Shown piece after piece: positions 56,801 to 64,000 of a stretch of 64,000 bases of DNA. The stretch spans positions 1 to 64,000 of the forward strand of contig NZ_JASDCF010000003.1 in assembly GCF_030408035.1 (NCBI RefSeq). Direction: 5' to 3'. The position numbers and the translations under genes are program-made. Below the pieces are notes generated by a model. It searched no databases. It saw nothing but the letters and a program-made list of their open reading frames with translations, and was not told where the DNA came from. Within the stretch, counting starts at the first letter, position 1. The number at the start of each line of letters is the position of its first letter. Source of the stretch: Psychrobacter sp. APC 3426. Its GTDB lineage: Bacteria; Pseudomonadota; Gammaproteobacteria; Pseudomonadales; Moraxellaceae.

Positions 56801-57085
56801 GAAAGCGTGGTCCTATATCGGCACTCGGCTCGATAACATATAATTAGGTTAAGTAGAGTAGGTTACAGGGTTAAATCTAACAAGCTGGCGTTCATACTAA
56901 TGTAAACTATAGTGGCACAATAAAACGCTCCTATCATGGCTAGAAAGAATAAATATCGCTATCAATGAGACTATTATAAAGATAAATGGCTGCATTGGTA
57001 ACGTTGGATTGACACGGTTACAATCATGGCACAATGCCATAAACTCACCTATAATGAGCAATTTAACCTTATACAAAGCAAAGCT

Positions 57086-58156
57086 ATGACTACAACTGCC
57101 TCCGACGCCGATTTATCTACGACCTCTATTGTTTCTGACCACCCACCCGCCAAGCCGTTACGGGTGGTGTTTGCTGGTACGCCTGAGTTTGCTGCTGTCA
57201 GCCTTGCATCACTTATAAAGCAGCAAGACATACTGAATATAGATATCGTTGCGGTCTATACACAGCCTGATCGTAAGGCAGGTCGTGGGCAAAAATTATC
57301 AGCATCTGCCGTCAAGCAAGTGGCATTGGCAAATGATATTGCGGTTGAGCAGCCTGTTACCTTTAAGAAATCTAGCACAGAAGGCATGGCAGCGCGCCAA
57401 AATTTACGTAGTTATCAGCCAGATGTCATGATTGTCGCCGCTTATGGCCTGATATTACCGATTGGTGTATTGACCACGCCTACTTATGGTTGTCTAAATA
57501 TTCATGCTTCACTGTTGCCACGCTGGCGCGGTGCGGCACCTATTCATCGTGCATTACTGGCGGGTGATTCTGAGACCGGCATTACTATCATGCAAATGGA
57601 TAAGGGGCTCGATACCGGCGACATGCTCTACAAGCTCAGCGCGCCTATTGAAGCCAGTGATACGGCTGCGAGCCTACATGACAAAATGGCTGAGCTAGGT
57701 GCTGCGGCAATCAATACGGTATTAAAAGACCTGGCGCATTATCAAGCGCAGGCAGTGGCCCAAGATGACAGCCAAGCCAATTATGCGGAAAAGCTCGTCA
57801 AAACCGAAGGCGAAATTGACTGGACACAGTCTGCTACAAGGATTGAGCGACAAATTCGTGGACTGACACCATGGCCAGGCGCTTATACTTTTTTAGCAGG
57901 GCAGCGCGTCAAAATTTTAGCCAGCTTACCTGTGAACTCATCACAGCAAACCAATGAGCCTGCAGGTACTGTCATCAGTGTCGGGCGCAAAGCGATATTG
58001 GTGGCTTGTGGCAAAGAAAATGAGTCGGAACAATCAGCCAGCACTTTGGCTATTACTGATTTGCAGTTCGCTGGTGGTAAGCCAATGACAGCAGAACAAA
58101 TTTGCCACGGCAATCAATTAGATGATGGTGATCAGTTCACCACAGATTCAAAATAG
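57086..58156 (+). CDS. fmt: Methionyl-tRNA formyltransferase
   Basis: Formylates initiator Met-tRNA. The 356-residue product has RVVFAGTPEFAAVSL near residue 25, the formyl-folate site SLLPRWRGAAPIHRALLAGD (with catalytic Asn/His/Asp in the family), and a C-terminal OB-like domain. The open frame starts at 57026, but the ATG at 57086 is preferred because the first 20 residues have no family counterpart. Neither start has a strong ribosome site. It precedes rsmB, an arrangement shared with Pseudomonas; def is not present here. Confidence 0.94.
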   Translation: MTTTASDADLSTTSIVSDHPPAKPLRVVFAGTPEFAAVSLASLIKQQDILNIDIVAVYTQPDRKAGRGQKLSASAVKQVALANDIAVEQPVTFKKSSTEGMAARQNLRSYQPDVMIVAAYGLILPIGVLTTPTYGCLNIHASLLPRWRGAAPIHRALLAGDSETGITIMQMDKGLDTGDMLYKLSAPIEASDTAASLHDKMAELGAAAINTVLKDLAHYQAQAVAQDDSQANYAEKLVKTEGEIDWTQSATRIERQIRGLTPWPGAYTFLAGQRVKILASLPVNSSQQTNEPAGTVISVGRKAILVACGKENESEQSASTLAITDLQFAGGKPMTAEQICHGNQLDDGDQFTTDSK

Positions 58157-58322
58157 CGTACGACAAGTTAAAATAATGTGTGCCAAGTTAAAGCAGCTAC
58201 AGCCAAACTGGTACAGTATTTATAACAATTTCACCCTGTTTATTTTAATATTGGTAATTTAATACCAAATAATCCAACTTTTATCAGACGCTATCAATCA
58301 TACGTCAAGGACATCCAATTTA

Positions 58323-59912
58323 ATGAGACAAAATAGCACTGCGTCTAGAAATAACAAACTCAAACCATCAAGCAATTTGATTATGAATGGCAGCGTACGC
58401 GTACGGGTCATTCGCACTTTACTGGCCATTCAAAATGGTCAGTCGCTTGCCAGCGTCCTTGATCCGTTACTAAACAGTCTGCATGACGGCGATAAAGGGT
58501 TTGCTCATGCGCTACTACTAACCACCCTACGTCAGTGGCACGCGCTGGCGCGTTTGCTCGATACTTTAGCAGACAACCCTATCGATGAAGTTGAAGTTCG
58601 TACCACCATTCAAGTAGGTTTAGTACAGCTGCTCTATTTGGAAGTCGCTGACCATGCGGCCATTCACGAAACGGTCGAAGCGGCAAAAGAGATCGAGTTT
58701 TCGCATGCAACAGGGTTAATCAACGCTATCTTGCGTAAAGTCGCTAAAAATCCAAGCAAATTTCGTAAGAAGTGCGATAAAAAACACAGTCTACCGAATT
58801 GGCTCGCCTATCAGCTTAAGCAAGACTGGAGCGAGCAGTATGATGAGCTGACCCAAGGTTTGCGCCAAACTGCGCCGATGTTTTTACGAGTGAATTCGGC
58901 GGTTAGCTCCGTAGAGGATTATCAACAAGCACTCGATGGCGCAGAGATTGATGCGGATTTGGTTGAGCTTACCACTGGCTTTACTCTAGCTAACTCATCA
59001 GATAAAGCTGTTGCTACAACGTCATCAACCAAAGGTCTCCGGCTACATCAAAGCACAGCCGTGAACGCTTTGCCTGATTTTGCGCTAGGAGCTGCCAGCG
59101 TACAAGACATGCATGCCCAACTTGCTGCACCCATTATTAATAAAGCATTGATGGCTAAACTTAGCACTGAAGTGACCGACACTGACGGTGATATCACTGA
59201 AAATAATAACAACGAGATACACATTTTAGATGCTTGCGCGGCACCTGGTGGTAAGCTCGCTCACTGGTTGGAGCTTATAAGCGCTAATGACCAGTCGTCA
59301 CTGTTTCACGTGAAACAAGACGATGCTAAATCGACGCCTGCGACCGCTGATATCAAGGTAACGGCTATTGATAATGAAGCGCCGCGTATTGAGCGTATCC
59401 GTGAGAACTTACAGCGCTTAAATTTAAGTCAGCACGATTTGCAGCAAGCAGAGAAAAGTGTCGCACTGAATATTGTCTGTGCTGATGCCACCAGATGGCA
59501 GCATGGAAAAAATAAAAAAGCGGCTACCAATGAGCCGGTATTTGATGCAATATTACTCGATTCTCCTTGTACTGCGACAGGCGTGATTCGTCGTCACCCC
59601 GATATCAGTATTTTGCGTACCGAAGAAGACGTTGAGCAAACCGCATTGTTGCAAGCCGATATTTTGCATAACTTGTGGCCACAATTGAAAGCGGGTGGTT
59701 ATCTATTGTATGTAACCTGCTCTATCTTAAAGCAAGAAAACGTCCTTCAAATGCAGGATTTTATCAGTCATCATAATGATGCGGTAGCGATTGAATTTAC
59801 CGAAGATTGCAATTGGGGCATCGAGCAAACAATCGGACGTCAGTGCTTGCCGATTGATAGCGAGAGTGGTGATGGTTTTTATTATGCATTGCTTCATAAG
59901 ACAATCGCATAA
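58323..59912 (+). CDS. rsmB: 16S rRNA (cytosine(967)-C5)-methyltransferase RsmB
   Basis: Methylates C967 of 16S rRNA using SAM. The 529-residue product has a NusB-like N-terminal domain (residues about 25-165), then a methyltransferase domain with DACAAPGGKLAHWLELI and the catalytic cysteines LLDSPCTATGVIRRHPDI and VTCSILKQEN. It is longer than E. coli RsmB (429), with insertions around residues 285-300 and 325-345, the latter containing FHVKQ encoded by a parS-like palindrome. It follows fmt, as in Pseudomonas. Confidence 0.94.
   Translation: MRQNSTASRNNKLKPSSNLIMNGSVRVRVIRTLLAIQNGQSLASVLDPLLNSLHDGDKGFAHALLLTTLRQWHALARLLDTLADNPIDEVEVRTTIQVGLVQLLYLEVADHAAIHETVEAAKEIEFSHATGLINAILRKVAKNPSKFRKKCDKKHSLPNWLAYQLKQDWSEQYDELTQGLRQTAPMFLRVNSAVSSVEDYQQALDGAEIDADLVELTTGFTLANSSDKAVATTSSTKGLRLHQSTAVNALPDFALGAASVQDMHAQLAAPIINKALMAKLSTEVTDTDGDITENNNNEIHILDACAAPGGKLAHWLELISANDQSSLFHVKQDDAKSTPATADIKVTAIDNEAPRIERIRENLQRLNLSQHDLQQAEKSVALNIVCADATRWQHGKNKKAATNEPVFDAILLDSPCTATGVIRRHPDISILRTEEDVEQTALLQADILHNLWPQLKAGGYLLYVTCSILKQENVLQMQDFISHHNDAVAIEFTEDCNWGIEQTIGRQCLPIDSESGDGFYYALLHKTIA
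59302..59317. other. parS-like site, exact canonical 16-mer
   Basis: TGTTTCACGTGAAACA, the exact parS consensus, inside a variable insert of rsmB and read as LFHVKQDD. It is the only full-length exact consensus match in the window. Confidence 0.8.
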
Positions 59913-59970
59913 AACTGCTGAATAAACCGTTTTAAATATTGAATAACCTCATTATAGACAGGACAATCTA

Positions 59971-61392
59971 ATGAAATATATCAGTACCCGTGGTCAGACA
60001 GCGCCGATGGATTTTAGTGATGTACTATTGATGGGGCTTGCGCCAGATGGCGGTTTGATGCTGCCTGAGCACTATCCAAATATTGATAGCACGACCCTTG
60101 ATGAATGGCGTACGCTCAGCTATCCACAGCTTGCCATGGCGATTATGCAGCGCTTTGCCACTGATATTCCTGTGGCTGATTTGCAAGATATCATCGAGCG
60201 TACTTATACTGCTGAGATATTTGGTTCTGATGAGATTGTCCCTGTCCGTAAGCTTGAGGATAACTTATATATTTTAGGATTATCGAACGGTCCGACATTG
60301 GCATTTAAAGATGTGGCGATGCAGTTCTTGGGCAATGCCTTTGAATACGTGCTGAAAAAAAAGGACGCTCGCATTACTATTATTGGTGCGACCAGTGGTG
60401 ACACGGGCAGCGCAGCAGAGTATGCATTGCGCGGCAAAGAAAATATCGAAGTCTTTATGCTGTCACCGCACGGTAAAATGAGCGAATTTCAGCGTGCGCA
60501 AATGTATAGTTTGACCGATGATAACATCCATAATATTGCCATCGATGGCATGTTTGATGATTGCCAAGATATCGTCAAGGCATTGCAGCAAGATGCCGAA
60601 TTTAAAGCGGCTTATAACCTCGGTACCGTTAACTCTATCAACTGGGGTCGTATCCTTGCGCAAATCGTTTATTACTTTAAAGCCTATTTTGCCATTACTA
60701 CCAGCAACGATGAAAAAATCAGCTTTAGTGTACCATCTGGTAACTTTGGCAATATCTGTGCCGGTCATATCGCTCGAGAAATGGGACTGCCCGTTGACCG
60801 TCTAATCGTCGCGACCAATGAAAACGACGTACTAAACGACTTCTTTAACCAAGGTGCTTACCAGCCGCGTCCGACGGATAAAACTTACGTCACCTCTAGT
60901 CCGTCAATGGATATCTCTAAAGCCTCTAACTTTGAGCGCTTTGTTTATCTGCTACTCGACAAAGACAGCGCGCGCGTTCATGAGCTATTTGAAGGGGTGA
61001 AATCCGGCCAAGGATTTGATTTGTCTGATTTGATGGAAGCAGTTAACACACGTTATGGTTTTGCTGCGGGCAAATCGACGCATAGCGACCGCTTGCAAAC
61101 TATTAAAGCGCTTTATGAGCAGCATGGTGAGTTGGTTGATCCGCACACTGCCGACGGTATTAAAGTCGCTAAAGAATTACAACGCGCAGGCGAAGTGATT
61201 GTTTGTGCAGAGACTGCCTTGCCAGTTAAGTTTGCCGATACCATTGTTGAGGCTGTTGGGCAAATAGAGATTGCTCGCCCAGCGCATACCGAAGGATTAG
61301 AGGAATTGCCGCAGCATGTGGTGGTACTAGACAATAAAGCTGAGCTGGTCGCTGAACAAATTCGTCAACATGTAACGCCAAATCCAGCGTAA
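59971..61392 (+). CDS. thrC: Threonine synthase
   Basis: PLP enzyme converting O-phosphohomoserine to threonine. The 473-residue product begins MKYISTRGQTAPMDFSDVLLMGLAPDGGL, standard for the long type. The PLP Lys lies in LAFKDVAMQFLGN near residue 113, and ATSGDTGSAAEYAL near residue 148 holds the phosphate-binding Ser/Thr. GNFGNICAGHIA follows. It is 58 bp after rsmB. hom and thrB are not adjacent, so threonine synthesis is scattered. Confidence 0.95.
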   Translation: MKYISTRGQTAPMDFSDVLLMGLAPDGGLMLPEHYPNIDSTTLDEWRTLSYPQLAMAIMQRFATDIPVADLQDIIERTYTAEIFGSDEIVPVRKLEDNLYILGLSNGPTLAFKDVAMQFLGNAFEYVLKKKDARITIIGATSGDTGSAAEYALRGKENIEVFMLSPHGKMSEFQRAQMYSLTDDNIHNIAIDGMFDDCQDIVKALQQDAEFKAAYNLGTVNSINWGRILAQIVYYFKAYFAITTSNDEKISFSVPSGNFGNICAGHIAREMGLPVDRLIVATNENDVLNDFFNQGAYQPRPTDKTYVTSSPSMDISKASNFERFVYLLLDKDSARVHELFEGVKSGQGFDLSDLMEAVNTRYGFAAGKSTHSDRLQTIKALYEQHGELVDPHTADGIKVAKELQRAGEVIVCAETALPVKFADTIVEAVGQIEIARPAHTEGLEELPQHVVVLDNKAELVAEQIRQHVTPNPA

Positions 61393-61741
61393 TTAATAGG
61401 GGTATTTAACGCTCATTGTAAAAAGTAAATCTAGGAAATTATCCACATAAAAGTTACGCCATTGTAATAAAGTGTTTATGATTGTGTTATGGTAGATATA
61501 ATTGTAATATTAGCAACAGCGTCTGCGAGTCATCATTGTGCTAGACGCTTTTTTAGGAATAAACACTGGCCAATTACACTGAACAGCTGCCCTATAGGCG
61601 TCATAATAACCGCACTGTTAGGTCTATAAAGCGCTTCAGTCTGTATAGTTATCTATAGATTTAATTATACAGGCTCTGTAGCAATGGACTTTAGTAGGAT
61701 TTATTAAGGCGGCATCAGCGGTACATATTGTGGATATAACA
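61393..61741. other. Intergenic region thrC / LysM gene
   Basis: This 349-bp gap contains a perfect DnaA box TTATCCACA at 61439-61447. It must contain the promoter of the LysM gene. The small repeated feature TATAGTTATCTATAGATTTAATTATA near 61640 is AT-rich dyad symmetry. Nothing else recognisable. Confidence 0.55.
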
Positions 61742-62839
61742 ATGAAGATGAGCTTAAAAAAGATAGCAAAAGCACTGTTGATCACGACATTTAGCAGTGC
61801 AATGCTGATGACCACTGCCCACGCCAATAATCCACCGCCAACCATCAAAGCAGATGCTCCTAACCGCTATATGGTTAAAAAAGGCGATACGTTATGGGAT
61901 ATCTCAGGTCGTTATTTAGACAGCCCATGGCGCTGGAAAGAGATTTGGGCAACCAATAAACAAATCAAAAATCCACATCTTATCTATCCAAATGACATTC
62001 TTATTTTATGTGTGATTCAGGGTAAGACTTTAATTGGCGTCGATACAGGCGAGGGCTGTGCTGGTATCGAAAAGCAAATGACAGGTAATGTGGTTGCTAG
62101 TACGGTCTCAGTTACCTCAACTGCCAACAGTATCCCGCCTATTCCATGGTCTGCGATTCAGCATTGGCTCGATAAAACCCTCATCGTTAATCCACAAGAT
62201 TTCAATACCACCCCATACATTTTGGCTTCTAAAAATCGTAACTTAATCACTGCCAGTGGTGATAAGGTTTATGCCAAAGGTGTCCCACTTATCGTGGGTC
62301 AGCGCTATGGTATCTACCGCGAAGGTGAGCTGTATGTCGAGCCAAAAACACAAGAAGTTATTGGTTTAGAAGTCACGCAAGTAGCGACTGGATTGGTGAC
62401 CTCTACAGAGACCAATGGCGTCACTAGCCTGCAGCTGACAGACAGTTACGGTAAAGAGGTGCGCGAAGGTGATCGAGTGTTTGTCGAGTTAGATAACTCT
62501 ATTCCACCCGTGTTTTATCCAACCCCTGCAAGCGTCAGCCGTGGCGGTATGATTGTACGCGTCATGGACTCAATCAGCTCCGCGGCAAAAGGCAGTGTGG
62601 TCGCCATCAACCTTGGTAGTACACATGGCGCTAAGCCTGGCGATGTACTGACAGTTTTCCAAAAAGGTCCAATGGTACGCGATATCAGAGACAATGATAC
62701 GCCTGTGCGTTTGCCAAATGAGCCAAGTGGGATGGTCATGGTCTTTAATACTTTTGACCACATTAGCTATGCTTATGTGCTTGATTCTGAACTGCCACTG
62801 AATGTCGGTGATCAGTTATTACCACCGCCTTACTTATAG
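61742..62839 (+). CDS. LysM-domain envelope protein
   Basis: A 365-residue protein with a signal peptide (MKMSLKKIAKALLITTFSSAMLMTTAHA) cleaved near ANN. A LysM domain spans RYMVKKGDTLWDISGRYLDSPWRWKEIW to PNDILIL (about residues 45-95), which binds peptidoglycan. The rest resembles the conserved LysM-containing protein encoded next to dprA in Pseudomonas. ATG at 61742 is preferred to the open frame from 61730, but ATG at 61748 (MSLKK) is equally possible. Its exact function is unknown; a cell-envelope role is likely. Confidence 0.85.
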   Translation: MKMSLKKIAKALLITTFSSAMLMTTAHANNPPPTIKADAPNRYMVKKGDTLWDISGRYLDSPWRWKEIWATNKQIKNPHLIYPNDILILCVIQGKTLIGVDTGEGCAGIEKQMTGNVVASTVSVTSTANSIPPIPWSAIQHWLDKTLIVNPQDFNTTPYILASKNRNLITASGDKVYAKGVPLIVGQRYGIYREGELYVEPKTQEVIGLEVTQVATGLVTSTETNGVTSLQLTDSYGKEVREGDRVFVELDNSIPPVFYPTPASVSRGGMIVRVMDSISSAAKGSVVAINLGSTHGAKPGDVLTVFQKGPMVRDIRDNDTPVRLPNEPSGMVMVFNTFDHISYAYVLDSELPLNVGDQLLPPPYL

Positions 62840-62919
62840 AAATAATAAATAAGATAAGAGGATAGAACACTTGTCTTTGAGTAAGTCATTATAAGTCCGC
62901 CCACACGAGACACCTGACT

Positions 62920-64000
62920 ATGACGGCAGTCACCTCTACTTTATCAGACAATCAGCGCGCAGTATTGGCGCTGTGGTATGAGGTGAATGCGTCATTATCG
63001 GCTTACCATAAACTCATTGTCTCTTTTGATGATGCGCAGCTTGCGTGGCGAGCTGGGGTAGAGGCATGGCGGCAGTTAGGTATTCATCATACTCATCTCA
63101 AACGTCATGAGCAGCCAGAACAAACGGTTGCCAATATTGATAAGATTCAACAAGCAGTGACAGAAGGCCGTTATGGTTTACTATTTGCTGATGACTCTGA
63201 TTATCCTGCGCCGTTACTAGAAATTTACGACCCACCACCATTACTGTTTTATCGTGGTAATAGCGCCCGCTTACATCAAGCGCAAATAGCTATCGTCGGT
63301 AGCCGAAAACCCACTGCACATGCCCAAAAAATCACCTTTGATATGGCGCAATATTTGGCGCAGGCAGGCTATATCATCACTAGTGGTCTTGCGATGGGCG
63401 TCGATAAGCGTGCACATCTGGGTGCTTTGGCGCAAGCTGATGCTGACTATCAAGGTCGTACCGTCGGCGTCATGGGTACGGGAATCGATGTCAATTATCC
63501 TAACCATCGTGATCAGTTATTTAGTCAGATTATCGACCAAGGTGGCTGTATCATCAGCGAGCTCCTGCCTCATACGCAGCCGCACAAACATACTTTTCCG
63601 CGGCGAAATCGCTTGGTTGCAGGACTCAGTCTAGCGACAATCGTTACTGAAGCGACCATTCAAAGTGGCTCACTCATTACCGCGCGTCTAACCTCTGAGC
63701 AAGGCAAGCAAGTCTTTGCGATTCCAAGTCATATCGACAATAGTAATGCTGAAGGCTGCCACCATTTGATACGTGAAGGCGCGACCTTGATTTATCATCC
63801 TCAGCAAGTACTCGATGATGTCAGTAGTCAGTTGGGCTATGAGCACTACACTCATACATCATCGAGCCACACTGAAATCAGTAGCAACCCATCAGACCTT
63901 AGCCAACGCTCTCATCCTCTAGAAGTAGCCAGTGGCTCTGCTGTAGAGACTGATGAATCGCCATCGTCTAATGTTAAAACGCCTCGCAGGGCGATAGCTG
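62920..64000 (+). CDS. dprA: DNA-processing protein DprA (partial, 3' end outside window)
   Basis: Protects and loads RecA onto incoming single-stranded DNA during transformation. The frame starts ATG at 62920 (MTAVTSTLSDNQRAVLALWY) and stays open for the 360 complete codons visible. The Rossmann-like core has IAIVGSRKPTAHA, ITSGLAMGVDKRAHLGAL and HTFPRRNRLVAGLS, all DprA hallmarks. About 75 residues of low-complexity sequence follow the core. The C-terminal helix-turn-helix, if present, lies outside the window. It follows the LysM gene, as in Pseudomonas. Confidence 0.93.
   Translation, partial: MTAVTSTLSDNQRAVLALWYEVNASLSAYHKLIVSFDDAQLAWRAGVEAWRQLGIHHTHLKRHEQPEQTVANIDKIQQAVTEGRYGLLFADDSDYPAPLLEIYDPPPLLFYRGNSARLHQAQIAIVGSRKPTAHAQKITFDMAQYLAQAGYIITSGLAMGVDKRAHLGALAQADADYQGRTVGVMGTGIDVNYPNHRDQLFSQIIDQGGCIISELLPHTQPHKHTFPRRNRLVAGLSLATIVTEATIQSGSLITARLTSEQGKQVFAIPSHIDNSNAEGCHHLIREGATLIYHPQQVLDDVSSQLGYEHYTHTSSSHTEISSNPSDLSQRSHPLEVASGSAVETDESPSSNVKTPRRAIA

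Noticed and set aside
50812..64000. mnmG-rsmG-parA-parB block expected near the origin
   Set aside because: mnmE is followed by nrdR, ribD and ribE. None of those four genes is in the window, so the segregation genes must be elsewhere.

Overview
The window is chromosomal DNA of a gammaproteobacterium of the family Moraxellaceae, most likely Psychrobacter. It spans the replication origin. The evidence is the gene order around dnaA/rpmH, the moderate GC content, and a lipase at 10765-11712 that closely matches the Psychrobacter immobilis Lip1 sequence as I remember it. No database search was possible, so all names come from motifs, lengths and context.

Layout. 1-126 looks like the edge of an IS1-type insertion sequence. 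223-8491 carries housekeeping genes: dapB, dnaJ, a DUF2939 protein, a DsbC-like thiol isomerase with what looks like a doubled N-terminal domain, rsuA, a YigZ-family gene, a YheT-like hydrolase and a thioesterase. 8717-14584 holds a DsrE-like gene, a nitronate monooxygenase, the lipase, a 265-bp MITE, a MATE pump and an amino-acid racemase. 14866-18226 holds small membrane-protein genes, including a DUF2157/DUF4401/GDYXXLXY operon. 18385-22709 is a run of four medium-chain dehydrogenase genes. 22903-23751 is a lone SRA-HNH (McrA-type, modification-dependent) endonuclease. It is followed by an unknown gene, guaA, a glycerolipid-type trio (AGPS-like oxidase, GlpD-like, FGGY kinase), a C-S lyase, a crotonase, rlmF, mntP and another unknown gene.

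38142-51366 is the origin region. gyrB, recF, dnaN and dnaA read leftward. rpmH, rnpA, yidD, yidC, mnmE and nrdR read rightward. The DnaA-box-rich oriC lies between dnaA and rpmH (about 45.66-46.06 kb). Next come ribD and ribE, separated by a 442-bp gap that carries three more perfect DnaA boxes and two parS-like sites. After that are a large hybrid sensor kinase whose phospho-acceptor His is replaced by Tyr, fmt, rsmB, thrC, a LysM protein and the start of dprA, which runs off the window.

The most striking whole-window pattern is a family of parS-like palindromes. There are 11 exact copies of GTTTCAYRTGAAAC plus two one-base variants. Most cluster on both sides of oriC, several lie inside unrelated genes, and none occurs between about 6.1 and 35.7 kb. 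parA and parB are not in the window. Other non-gene structure includes a three-copy dispersed palindromic repeat, a TA-flanked MITE, a 15-bp tandem repeat, and two extremely AT-rich patches inside genes on either side of oriC. No tRNA, rRNA or CRISPR array was seen.
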